Source: Sphaerobacter sp.
GTDB lineage: Bacteria > Chloroflexota > Chloroflexia > Thermomicrobiales > Thermomicrobiaceae
Length of the DNA stretch: 56,155 nt
Assembly: GCF_019683595.1 (NCBI RefSeq)
Contig: NZ_JADGHZ010000004.1
Span: forward strand, 1 to 56,155
Reading direction: 5' to 3'
In this document: positions 34,747 to 42,763 of the stretch, piece after piece
Position numbering within the stretch: the stretch's first letter is position 1
Layout: every line of letters begins with the position of its first letter
Translations under genes and position numbers: made by a program
The notes under the pieces: model-generated
The model's input: only the letters and a program-made list of their open reading frames with translations
Told to the model about the DNA's origin: nothing
Database searches by the model: none

Positions 34747-35130
34747 CTACTCGCACTCGGCGATGCACTCGATCTCGACCAGCGCACCCGCGGGCAACTT
34801 GGCGACCTGGAAGGTGCTGCGCGCGGGCGGGTTCTCGCTGAAGTAGGTGGCGTAGACGCTGTTGAAGGCGGCGAAGTCGTCCAGGTTGGCCAGGAAGCAG
34901 GTCGTCTTGACGACCCGGTCGAGCGACGAGCCCGCCGCGGCCAGGATGGCCTTCAGGTTCTCCAGCACGCGCCGGGTCTGCTCCTCGATCCCCCCTTCGA
35001 CCAGCTTGCCCGTCGCCGGGTCGAGCGGAATCTGCCCGGCGGTGAAGACCAGGTTGCCGAGGCGGACCGCCTGCGAGTATGGCCCGATCGCCGCCGGTGC
35101 CTGATCGGTCGCGATGATCTGCTTGCTCAT
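34747..35130 (-). CDS. ridA: RidA/YjgF-family enamine/imine deaminase
   Basis: 127 residues from the ATG at 35130 (MSKQIIATDQAPAAIGPYSQ), with GGGAGG just before it. It retains the family's active-site Arg104 (PPARSTFQVA) and Glu119 (GALVEIECIA), so it should hydrolyse reactive 2-aminoacrylate-type enamines rather than being an inactive homologue. It forms trimers in known cases. The longer frame from 35175 has no ribosome site. The leader carries a strong nested hairpin at 35178-35232. Confidence 0.92.
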   Translation of the reverse strand: MSKQIIATDQAPAAIGPYSQAVRLGNLVFTAGQIPLDPATGKLVEGGIEEQTRRVLENLKAILAAAGSSLDRVVKTTCFLANLDDFAAFNSVYATYFSENPPARSTFQVAKLPAGALVEIECIAECE

Positions 35131-35177
35131 GTTCCTCCCATCCCCCCGCTCGTCGGCGGGGAACGCCCGGATCACGA

Positions 35178-35232
35178 GGGCGCCACAGTCCGAACGCCGC
35201 CGGTTGGCGTTCCAACCGGCAGTCCGGCGCCC
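35178..35232. other. Nested inverted repeats between ridA and the glycosyltransferase gene
   Basis: Outer arms GGGCGCC (35178-35184) and GGCGCCC (35226-35232) enclose an inner 9-bp hairpin GCCGGTTGG (35199-35207)/CCAACCGGC (35212-35220). A direct repeat CAGTCCG (35186-35192 and 35220-35226) brackets the inner hairpin. It could be a structured leader of ridA or a two-site operator. It matches no riboswitch known to me. Confidence 0.4.
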
Positions 35233-35278
35233 ATCGTAACACGCTCTCGAACACCGGACGCCACGGCACGCAGTTGGC

Positions 35279-35284
35279 TATACT
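35279..35284 (+). promoter_or_regulatory. Possible promoter -10 for the glycosyltransferase gene
   Basis: TATACT at 35279-35284 would start transcription near 35291, 30 bp before the GTG at 35321. No good -35 is present, so the call is tentative. Confidence 0.4.
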
Positions 35285-35320
35285 GATCTCCAGCTCGGGC
35301 AAACCGGGAAGCGGGAGCGG

Positions 35321-36361
35321 GTGGTGGCTCCATCGACCTCCGTCGTCATCGTCAACTACAACGGGTGGCCGCTGCTGCGCGGCTGTCTGGCCTCCCTGCG
35401 GGAGCAGGAGCGTCCGGCCGACGAGATCATCGTGGTCGACAACGGCTCTGAAGACGAGACGACGCGACTCCTGCCGGTGGAGTTTCCCGAGGTGCGGCTG
35501 GTGGAAGCCGGCCGCAACCTTGGCTTCGCGGCGGGGAACAACCTGGGTATCGCCCATGCCCGCGGCGAAGTGGTGGTGCTCCTCAACAACGACACCGTCG
35601 CCGAGCCGGGCTTCATCGCACGCATCATTGAGCCGTTGGAGCGCGACCCCGCCGTGGGCGCGGTGGCCGCGACCATGGTCTTCGCCGGTGCGCCCGACAT
35701 CGTGGCCTCGGCGGGGATCGAGGTCTACCGGGACGGCCTTGCGCTCGACCGCGGCGTCGGCCTGCCCCGGGCGACACTGGCCGCACCTGCGCCCGTCTTC
35801 GGGGCCTCCGCGGGGGCGGTTGCCTACCGGCGGGCGGCCCTGGACGATGTGGGATTCTTCCCCGAGCCATTTTTTATGTATCTGGAGGACGTGGACCTCG
35901 CCTGGCGCTTGCGCCTGCGCGGCTGGGAGGTGGTCCACGCGCCGGACGCGGTGGTACGGCACTTCTACTCGGCCTCATCGGTCGAGGGATCTCCCTGGAA
36001 GCGGCGGCTGCTGGCGCGGAACCGCCTCTGGGTGATCGCCCGCTGTATGCCGACGCGGCTCCTGATGGAGTGGGGATGGGCCGTCCTCCGCTACGAGGCG
36101 ATGGCAGGAGGCTACGCGCTGGTGCGGCGTGATTGGGCCGCGCTGGACGGACGGTTCCGCGGGATGATGGGCCTGCCTGCCAGGCTGCGGGAACGCCGCG
36201 TGATCCAGGCCGCCGCGACGGTGCCGGTCGAGGAGGTCGGCCGTTGGCTCAAGCCGCCGCTTCCGCCCACGGAATTGCTGCGCGTGCGGCGGCTGACCGC
36301 GGAGCTGGCGGTCGACGGCGCACGGGCGTGGTCGGGAGAGCGGGCGGTGCCACGGGCGTAG
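35321..36361 (+). CDS. Glycosyltransferase family 2 (rhamnosyltransferase-like)
   Basis: A 346-residue GT-A enzyme. The nucleotide-sugar site begins SVVIVNYNGWPLLRGCL, then IIVVDNGSEDETTRLL and the metal-binding stretch VVVLLNNDTVAEPGFI. The acceptor/catalytic region is GVGFF-like (VGFFPEPFFMYLEDVDLAWR), as in WbbL-type rhamnosyl- or related hexosyltransferases of surface polysaccharides. The C-terminal 100 residues are helical without a membrane anchor. GGGAGCGG precedes the GTG at 35321. Substrate cannot be told from sequence. Confidence 0.9.
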   Translation: MVAPSTSVVIVNYNGWPLLRGCLASLREQERPADEIIVVDNGSEDETTRLLPVEFPEVRLVEAGRNLGFAAGNNLGIAHARGEVVVLLNNDTVAEPGFIARIIEPLERDPAVGAVAATMVFAGAPDIVASAGIEVYRDGLALDRGVGLPRATLAAPAPVFGASAGAVAYRRAALDDVGFFPEPFFMYLEDVDLAWRLRLRGWEVVHAPDAVVRHFYSASSVEGSPWKRRLLARNRLWVIARCMPTRLLMEWGWAVLRYEAMAGGYALVRRDWAALDGRFRGMMGLPARLRERRVIQAAATVPVEEVGRWLKPPLPPTELLRVRRLTAELAVDGARAWSGERAVPRA

Positions 36362-36461
36362 CCCTGCCATGTAGAATAGCCTGGCGACCGCGACCAATCA
36401 GCGTCGCGCGAGTGTTCCCGGCCGGGGACGGAATGGCCGGGGCGGGTTCAATCGTCACGGG

Positions 36462-38702
36462 ATGGGAAGGGCCACCAGCCAGGTGATCACCGACAGTACA
36501 CAGCAGCACGCCGTGGTGGCGCGTGGACATGTCCCGGCCATCCGCTTCGCAACGCCCGTCCTGACCGGAGTAGCGGTCCTAGCTGCCGTGATCGCGCTGG
36601 CGGGAATCGCCGTGCTGGCGTACGGTCGCACGCACGGTCCGACCATCTACCGCGGCGTCAGCGCCGCTGGTGTGCCCCTCAGCGACCTCGACCAGGCCGA
36701 AGCGGAGGCGCGGATCGAGGCGGCGGTGAAGGCATCGTTGCCGGCCGCGGTGGAGCTTCAGGCCGGTAATAACCGCTGGCAGGTGCCGCTGGCGGACCTC
36801 GGCATCGCCGTGGACCCTGGGGCGACGGCCGAGGCGGCCTGGCGCTGGGGGCGCAGCGGCGACCTCTGGGCCGACAGCCGCGCCTGGTTGCGCGGCTTGT
36901 TGGGCGGCTACGAGGTGCCGCTGGCGGTGTCGCTCGACGAGCAGGCCGTGTACGGGAAGCTGGAAGCAATCGCACCGGAGGTGACCCGCCCTGCCCGCGA
37001 TGCTCGCTACGAAGAGGGAAGCGACGGGCGACTGGTGGTCGTGCCGGAGGAGGACGGCGTCGCGATCGACGTCGTGGCGACCGCCAACCAGATTCGGCGC
37101 CGGGTGCAGCAGCTCTCGACCGAGCCGGTTCCAGTCGTCACCATTTCGATTTCGCCGAAGGTGGATGCCGACGCGCTCCAGCGCGGACTGGAGCGAGCCG
37201 AGGAGCTGATCGCCGAGCCGGTGCTGTTGACGTACCACGGCCGGAGCTGGGTGCTCGACCCGGGGACCCTGCGTGAGATGCTGACCGTGCCCACCGACGG
37301 GTCGCGGAAGAACCAAGAACTGACCATCGACCGGGAGCGCCTGCGCGCGAGCGTGGCGAGCCTTGCCGACGGGGTGGGGCAGCCTGGTCGGGACGCGACG
37401 CCGGTCTGGGACGGCCAACGCTTCGTGGTTCAGTCCGCCGGGACGGGTGAAGCCCTCGATGTCGACGCCACGGTGGACGCGATTCTCGCCGGGCTGGACG
37501 ACGGCGAGCGTCGGATTGAGCTCCGGACCCGCCAGGTCGCGGCGCCGATCGGCGACGCCCAGGCGGAGGCCGCCGCTGAGCAAGCGACCGCGCTGGTGAC
37601 CAACGGACTGACCGTGACCTGGCCGGACGGCAGCAAGCACCTCGAGCCCGGAGAGCTGGCTGAGGCGATTCGTTTCACCGCCGTGCACGGCGAGGAGCCC
37701 CGGCTGGTGCCCGAGGTCGACATGGATGCGTTGCGGCAGGTGCTGCAGCGCCACGCGGCAGAGGTCGAGATCCCGATGCGCAACGCGGACCTGCGGTATA
37801 TCAATGGGCAGGTGGTCGTGCGGTCTCCCGAGCAGGCGGGACGGACACTTGACCTCGACGCCTCCGCGGCCAACATCGCCCGCGCGCTGGAGACCGGCCA
37901 ATCGCAGGCCGAACTGGTGACGCAACCGGTCGAGCCGCAGGTGACGGCGGCGATGGCCGGCACGGTCCAGATCCGGGAGGTTCTTGCCAGCGCCGCGACC
38001 TACTATGCGGGAGCGTTGGAGAACCGCCGCCACAACGTCGAACTGGGGGTGGAGCGGGCCAACGGCGCCCTGATCCCGCCGGGCGGCGTCTACTCGTTTG
38101 TCGATACGGTCGGGGCGATCGATCTCAACTCGGGGTACAAGGTCGGCTACGGGATCGTCGGGACGAGCAACGGGAGCGTGTCAACGGTGCCGTCGGTCGG
38201 CGGCGGGGTGTGCCAGGTGTCGACCACGGTGTTCCAGGCGGCCTTCTGGGCGGGGCTGCCGATCGTCGAGCGCAACTGGCACCTGTACTGGTTGCCCTTC
38301 TACGGCCAGCCGCCCAGCGGCCTGACCGGCCTTGATGCGACCGTCGACACCGACTTCGGGCTTGACCTCAAGTTCAAGAACACGACCGACGACTGGATCG
38401 CCATCGTCGCCACCGCGGACGGCGAATGGGTCCGCGTCGAGATCTGGGGCACCGATCCGGGCTGGACGGTCCGGGTCGACGACCCGGTGGTGACCAACGT
38501 GGTCAAGGCCGACGAGACGATGCAGTACCGGGAGTCGGACCAGCTTCCGGCCGGGACCAGTCTCCAGGTGGAGCGGGCGCAGGACGGCTTCGACGTCAGC
38601 ATCCACCGGCAGGTGCTGCGCGGCGACGAAGTGATCGACGATCTGACGCTGCGCAGCCAGTATCTCCCGTCGGCGAACGTGACCCTGGTCGGTACGGGCT
38701 AG
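36462..38702 (+). CDS. VanW-family membrane-anchored cell-wall protein (YoaR-like)
   Basis: A 746-residue protein with an N-terminal membrane anchor (about 31-54). It then has repeated YoaR/peptidoglycan-binding-type beta modules (GVSAAGVPLSDLDQAEAEAR is the first, and similar LEPGELAEAIRF-type units recur to about 500). A C-terminal VanW domain follows: LGVERANGALIPPGGVYSF, SVGGGVCQVSTTVFQAAFWA, RNWHLYWLPFY. VanW occurs beside vancomycin-resistance genes but is mostly found alone, and its reaction is unknown. Start chosen at the ATG 36462, which lacks a strong ribosome site. Confidence 0.9.
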   Translation: MGRATSQVITDSTQQHAVVARGHVPAIRFATPVLTGVAVLAAVIALAGIAVLAYGRTHGPTIYRGVSAAGVPLSDLDQAEAEARIEAAVKASLPAAVELQAGNNRWQVPLADLGIAVDPGATAEAAWRWGRSGDLWADSRAWLRGLLGGYEVPLAVSLDEQAVYGKLEAIAPEVTRPARDARYEEGSDGRLVVVPEEDGVAIDVVATANQIRRRVQQLSTEPVPVVTISISPKVDADALQRGLERAEELIAEPVLLTYHGRSWVLDPGTLREMLTVPTDGSRKNQELTIDRERLRASVASLADGVGQPGRDATPVWDGQRFVVQSAGTGEALDVDATVDAILAGLDDGERRIELRTRQVAAPIGDAQAEAAAEQATALVTNGLTVTWPDGSKHLEPGELAEAIRFTAVHGEEPRLVPEVDMDALRQVLQRHAAEVEIPMRNADLRYINGQVVVRSPEQAGRTLDLDASAANIARALETGQSQAELVTQPVEPQVTAAMAGTVQIREVLASAATYYAGALENRRHNVELGVERANGALIPPGGVYSFVDTVGAIDLNSGYKVGYGIVGTSNGSVSTVPSVGGGVCQVSTTVFQAAFWAGLPIVERNWHLYWLPFYGQPPSGLTGLDATVDTDFGLDLKFKNTTDDWIAIVATADGEWVRVEIWGTDPGWTVRVDDPVVTNVVKADETMQYRESDQLPAGTSLQVERAQDGFDVSIHRQVLRGDEVIDDLTLRSQYLPSANVTLVGTG

Positions 38703-38748
38703 GCCGCGCGGTGCTCCGGTAGCACCGTGGCACCGCTCGCGCGCTGCG

Positions 38749-38778
38749 TTGACCCGGTGTGGACGCGAGGGGTACGAT
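38749..38778 (+). promoter_or_regulatory. Promoter of the zincin-like gene
   Basis: TTGACC (38749-38754), 18-bp spacer, TACGAT (38773-38778), start near 38785. Because it lies inside the longest open frame (from 38759), it argues for a downstream translation start. Confidence 0.5.
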
Positions 38779-38851
38779 TCATGCATGTCTCCTATGCGTC
38801 CGAGCCCGCACGACTGACGTGCCACAGGCTGCACTGGGAAGGCGCACCCCA

Positions 38852-40084
38852 TTGGCAAGATCGACATCCCCAGATAAGCGACTCATCTCGATCGGCCTCC
38901 TGATCGGAGCCGCGGTCGGCGTGTGGGCGGGCAATCGCATGCGCGAGCAGCAGGCCCGGCAGGCGACGCGCGAGATCACCGCGCCAGGCGAGCCACCGCC
39001 GCTCATCAACTGGAGCCAGGTGCGGAGCGTCGCCGTCAGCTTGAACCGCGAGTCGAGCCTGGAGGGGGTGGACCGCGAAGGGCTCAATGGCTACTACCGT
39101 GAGCTCGTCGAGCGTGCGGTGCCCCTGGTCGCGGCCTACACCGGCGATGAGTTGCCCGGCACCCTGGACCGGGTGTACGCCTTCGACCGGATCGACTGGA
39201 TCGACGCCAACATCGACGGCTTCCGCGACATGTTCAAGCCGCTGGAGGCGCTCAACCCGTTGGGCGAGCAGCGCGGCCCGCGCACGATCAGCCTGCTCTG
39301 GGGCGGCCTGAACCAGACAGTGTTGAGCGCGGAGATCGGGTTCCTCCTCGGCTACCTCGCGCGGCGCGTCCTGGGACAGTACGACCTGGCGCTCCTCGGG
39401 CGGGAGCCGCTGACCGGCGGCAAGCTGTACTTCGTGCAACCGAACATCACCTCGGTCGAGCGCGCGCTGCGTCTTCCCGATGAAGACTTCCGGCTCTGGC
39501 TGACGCTGCACGAGGTCACGCATGCCTTCGAATTCGAGTCACACCCCTGGCTGCGGCAGCACATGAACGGCATGATCGAGCGCTACTTCGAATTCCTGGG
39601 CCAGGACATCGAGCATCTCAAGCGCGGCATTGACGGCCTGCGCGCCTTCTGGGATCGGGCACGCAGCCGCGAAGGCACCAACGGGAGCTGGATCGAGCTG
39701 GTCATGACGCCCGAGCAGCGCGCGCTCTTCAACCAGATGCAGGCGACCATGTCGGTCGTCGAGGGCTACAGCAACCACGTCATGAACGCCGTGGGCAAGG
39801 ATCTGATCCCGAGCTACGAGGTGATCGCGCGGCGCTTCGAGCGGCGCCAGCACCAGCGGACGCCCGCCGAGCACCTGTTCGCCCGCCTGACCGGTCTGGA
39901 CATAAAGATGGAGCAGTACCGGCAAGGTGAAGCGTTCGTCAACCACGTCGTTCGGGAGCGCGGGCACGACTTCGCGCGGCGGCTCTGGGAGGGGCCGTGG
40001 ATGCTGCCGACGATGGACGAGATCCGCAATCCGGACCAGTGGATCGAGCGGGTCTCGACGGCGCAGCACCCGGCGCCGCTCTAG
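38852..40084 (+). CDS. Zinc-dependent metalloprotease-like protein (Zincin_2/DUF2342 family)
   Basis: About 410 residues. An N-terminal hydrophobic stretch (LISIGLLIGAAVGVWAG) may anchor it. The zinc site is HEVTH (His220-His224) in WLTLHEVTHAFEFE, and the C-terminal part has VEGYSNHVMNAVG and GLDIKMEQYRQGEAFV, typical of DUF2342. Family members are annotated as zincins sometimes linked to F420 biosynthesis, but no F420 genes are here. I chose the TTG at 38852 because GGGAAGG lies 9 bases upstream and the promoter excludes earlier starts. A GTG at 38819 is the alternative. Confidence 0.85.
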   Translation: MARSTSPDKRLISIGLLIGAAVGVWAGNRMREQQARQATREITAPGEPPPLINWSQVRSVAVSLNRESSLEGVDREGLNGYYRELVERAVPLVAAYTGDELPGTLDRVYAFDRIDWIDANIDGFRDMFKPLEALNPLGEQRGPRTISLLWGGLNQTVLSAEIGFLLGYLARRVLGQYDLALLGREPLTGGKLYFVQPNITSVERALRLPDEDFRLWLTLHEVTHAFEFESHPWLRQHMNGMIERYFEFLGQDIEHLKRGIDGLRAFWDRARSREGTNGSWIELVMTPEQRALFNQMQATMSVVEGYSNHVMNAVGKDLIPSYEVIARRFERRQHQRTPAEHLFARLTGLDIKMEQYRQGEAFVNHVVRERGHDFARRLWEGPWMLPTMDEIRNPDQWIERVSTAQHPAPL

Positions 40085-40116
40085 GCGTGCGAACACGGCC
40101 GGAGACGGGGGCAGCC

Positions 40117-40326
40117 ATGGAGAAGCCGGACATCACCTCGGCCGAGCGCCTGCTGCGGCAGGATGAATACACCCTTGAGGAGCTCGCCGCGCTGCTGGAG
40201 CTGCGGCCCTACGTGCTGGAGAGCGCGATCTATGGCGGTGAGCTCAAGGCTCGCATGGTCGGCACCGACATCGTGAGCATTCGCCGCGCGGACGTCCTCG
40301 ACTGGTTGCGTGCCCGCGAGGGGTAG
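40117..40326 (+). CDS. Small helix-turn-helix (excisionase-like) DNA-binding protein
   Basis: A 69-residue protein with a winged-helix, MerR/excisionase-like pattern: YTLEELAALLELRPYVLESAIYG, a beta wing (ELKARMVGTDIVSI) and RRADVLDWLRAREG. This fold usually binds DNA. The gene lies 32 bp after the metalloprotease gene and 53 bp before nurA, so it may be co-transcribed. Its target is unknown. The ribosome site is weak (GGGGG). Confidence 0.75.
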   Translation: MEKPDITSAERLLRQDEYTLEELAALLELRPYVLESAIYGGELKARMVGTDIVSIRRADVLDWLRAREG

Positions 40327-40379
40327 GGGCGCAGGCACGCCACAGCACAGCGCCGCGAGGGTCCAATCGGGGGACGGCG

Positions 40380-41561
40380 ATGACACTGGACCTCAGTCGC
40401 ATCGCGGATCAACTCAACCGCATGGTCGCCACCCAGCGTGGCGACGGGTTGGAGGGCCTGACGGAGCTGCGCGAGGCCTACGCCGCGGTCGACACCGCCG
40501 ACCTCCGCGGGCGGCTCGCCGAGGCGAAGACGTCCTGGCTGCTGGCCCGGACCGACGGGGACTTTCGCGCGCACATCCCAGCGCCCACAATCGACGGCGA
40601 TTTCGCCGTGGTGGCGAGCGACGGGTCATTCATCCTCCCCGACCGGCACAGCCCAGCCCGCTTCTATCTGATCAACATCGGCAAGGTGCTCCTCCGCTAC
40701 GGCGACGAACCGCGCGCCGAGTTCGCCACCGAGCCGCACCTCTACTACCAGGAGGAGGAACTGTACGTGCCGCACACCGTGCGGCGCATCCCGGTGAACG
40801 GGACGGTGTTGGGGCTGAAGCGGGCCACCGAAGAGCTGCGGGCGGTGGCCGAGCAGGCGACGGACCTGCCATGCCCGGCGCTCGCGCTCCAGGACGGGAC
40901 GCTCATCCTCTGGGCGCTGGAGAGCCAGCCCGACTTCGTGGTGGAGTGGGTGCTGGATCCCTTCCTGGAGACGCTGGCGCGCCTGCGCGATGCCGGGGTG
41001 CCGGTCGCTGCCTACATCAGCGCCCCCGGCTCGACCGATGTGGTGAACACGCTGCGTGTGTCGATCTGTGACTACCCGGAGCGGGGGCTGCCGGTCAACT
41101 GCGACCACTGCCGGTCGCAGATCCCGCACGGCCGGGTGCCGGCCTGCGACCGGTTGCCCGACGTGACCGACCGTTTCCTGTTCGAGCAGGCGGCGGGGCT
41201 GGCGCCGGGTGAGCGGACGCAGGTCTTCGCCAGCACCTCCAAGATCCTGGAGCAGTACGGGCCGGACTTCCACATCCACTTCTTCTACCTGCACACCGGC
41301 ACCGAGATCGCGCGCGTCGAGATCCCGCGCTGGGTGGCCGAGGATGTCGACTTGCTCGACCGGACGCACGCGATCCTCGTCGATCAGTGCCAGCGTGGCC
41401 GGGGATACCCTCCGGCGTTGCAGGAGGCTCACGAGCTGGCCGTCATCCGCGCCGAGGAGCGCCGGGCGGTGGAGGTGCTGATCGAGCAGGCACTGGCGGA
41501 GCATGGGATCGTCGCGCTGAGCACCGGGAAGGACGGGAGTAAGCGTGGTCGGTTCGTCTAA
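40380..41561 (+). CDS. nurA: NurA-domain nuclease
   Basis: A 393-residue NurA. Metal-binding motifs of the family are visible: D81 in VVASDGSFILPD, D172 in LALQDGTLILW, D335 in AILVDQCQRG and H351 in GYPPALQEAHELAV. In archaea NurA resects DNA ends together with the HerA translocase. An unusual feature is a four-cysteine cluster (C230, C241, C244, C256; NCDHCRSQIPHG in the middle) that could bind zinc or an iron-sulfur cluster. GGGGGA precedes the ATG at 40380. The next gene overlaps it by 17 bp. Confidence 0.88.
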   Translation: MTLDLSRIADQLNRMVATQRGDGLEGLTELREAYAAVDTADLRGRLAEAKTSWLLARTDGDFRAHIPAPTIDGDFAVVASDGSFILPDRHSPARFYLINIGKVLLRYGDEPRAEFATEPHLYYQEEELYVPHTVRRIPVNGTVLGLKRATEELRAVAEQATDLPCPALALQDGTLILWALESQPDFVVEWVLDPFLETLARLRDAGVPVAAYISAPGSTDVVNTLRVSICDYPERGLPVNCDHCRSQIPHGRVPACDRLPDVTDRFLFEQAAGLAPGERTQVFASTSKILEQYGPDFHIHFFYLHTGTEIARVEIPRWVAEDVDLLDRTHAILVDQCQRGRGYPPALQEAHELAVIRAEERRAVEVLIEQALAEHGIVALSTGKDGSKRGRFV

Positions 41562-42165
41562 CGGATCGGCACCGCAGCGGCTCGGGGAGGTGATCGAGAC
41601 CAGCACGGTGCGGCTGTGGGTGGAGAGCGACCGGCTGCACGACTTGCCGCCGCTCGGGTCGGTTGTGCGCGTGGCCAATGGCGTGGGCGACACGATCTAC
41701 GCGGTCGTGTCGTTCGGGCAGACGGCCGGCATCGACGAGACCCGGCGGGCCATTCGTCGCGGCTCGGACCAGATCCGCGACGACGAGGTCTACCGCCGCC
41801 ACCCCGAGTTGACGCAGATCCTGCGCACGACGTTTGAGGCGCTGCCCGTTGCCTATCGCCGCGGCGGCGCGATCCGGCGGATGCTCCCGCCGCTCCCCCC
41901 GCCGCTCCACTACTCGGTTGAAGCGGTCGAGGGCGACGACCTGCGAGACCTGACCGGCGATCCGCGCTACCTGTCGCTGCTGGTAGCGGCCGACGCGGCC
42001 GTACCGACCGACCACCTTGTGGCGGCGCACCTACGGCAGGTGTACGAGGCGCGCGGTGACGACCGCCCGTGGCTCGAAATGGCTGCACGCGAGATCGCGC
42101 GCCTTCTGAAGAACGATTACGACCGTGTACTCCCCCTCCTGGAGGCGATCGATCCGGACGGGTAG
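41545..42165 (+). CDS. HAS-barrel-like protein coupled to NurA
   Basis: A 206-residue protein. Residues 12-65 (LGEVIETSTVRLWVESD, SVVRVANGVGDTIYAVV) look like a HAS barrel, the beta domain at the N-terminus of HerA-type translocases and ATP synthases. The rest is helical and there is no P-loop, so it is not HerA itself. It starts at the GTG 41545 inside the end of nurA, so translation is coupled. Inference: an adaptor that docks NurA onto a separately encoded HerA ring. The family call rests on pattern only. Confidence 0.65.
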   Translation: MVGSSNGSAPQRLGEVIETSTVRLWVESDRLHDLPPLGSVVRVANGVGDTIYAVVSFGQTAGIDETRRAIRRGSDQIRDDEVYRRHPELTQILRTTFEALPVAYRRGGAIRRMLPPLPPPLHYSVEAVEGDDLRDLTGDPRYLSLLVAADAAVPTDHLVAAHLRQVYEARGDDRPWLEMAAREIARLLKNDYDRVLPLLEAIDPDG

Positions 42166-42304
42166 GGACCGGGTCTGGGATTAGTGGACATTGCCGAATT
42201 TTTCCGGCATGCTCTCCGCCTCGTTTCGTGCCTTCCTCAGCCGATTCGGGCGAATGTCGAACGGATCCGCGATAGGTAGCGAGAAGGTTCTCACGCCGCG
42301 ATCT

Positions 42305-42361
42305 GTGCCCGGGGCTAAAGCCGCCGGGCTCACAACGGAAGCCGGCTGAAGCCGGCTGAGG
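42305..42361 (+). repeat. Intergenic palindromic repeat, copy A
   Basis: A 57-bp unit made of two small palindromes: GTGCCCGGGGCTAAAGCCGC...GGGC and GAAGCCGGCTGAAGCCGGCT. It is nearly the reverse complement of copy C (42535-42592). It lies in the 598-bp gap 42166-42763, which contains no gene. Confidence 0.75.
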
Positions 42362-42458
42362 ACGGTCGTCCGACCGAGTGGTGAGGAGGACCAGCCGCTC
42401 GGGGCGTGCCCAGGGCCAATAGGGTGTGACCAGGTATGTAAGCGTACGTGCTCTGCAC

Positions 42459-42511
42459 GTGCCCGGGGCTCAAGCCGCCGGGTCCAGGCCGGGTGGCGGG
42501 ATCCATCCTGC
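42459..42511 (+). repeat. Intergenic palindromic repeat, copy B
   Basis: Starts GTGCCCGGGGCTCAAGCC and ends GGGTGGCGGGATCC. It is a direct partial repeat of the right part of copy C, sharing both the GCCCGGGGCTCAAGCC block and the GAGTGGCGGGATCC-like block with similar spacing. Confidence 0.7.
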
Positions 42512-42534
42512 CAAGGCGCCAGCCCTGCGTCGCC

Positions 42535-42606
42535 CCAGCCGGCTTCAGCCGGCTTTCCTTGTCAGCCCGGGGCTCAAGCCCCGGGCACGCGCCGAGTGGC
42601 GGGATC
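42535..42606 (+). repeat. Intergenic palindromic repeat, copy C
   Basis: CCAGCCGGCTTCAGCCGGCT, then a spacer, then GCCCGGGGCTCAAGCCCCGG and GAGTGGCGGGATCC. The first 58 bp are the inverted counterpart of copy A. The last 50 bp repeat copy B directly. Confidence 0.75.
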
Positions 42607-42693
42607 CTTCGCACCACCCATCTCCGGACACGCGTCACCCTCCGGCGCCATACCAACGCTGCGGTCCTTTTCCCGGGCACCTGCCGACGAGGC

Positions 42694-42725
42694 TACTCCC
42701 CGCCCCCACTGGGGGGCGGGGAGTA
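42694..42725 (-). terminator. Terminator-like hairpin after purH
   Basis: TACTCCCCGCCCCC (42694-42707), loop ACTG, GGGGGCGGGGAGTA (42712-42725): a perfect 14-bp stem 38 bp after the purH stop. It lacks a T-run on the minus strand. Confidence 0.55.
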
Positions 42726-42763
42726 ACGTGCATGGCTGGTACCGGTTCAGGTAGTACGGCGCG

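Noticed and set aside
42305-42606. CRISPR array
   Set aside because: The repeats are palindromic, differ in orientation and spacing, and have no uniform spacers. No cas genes are present.
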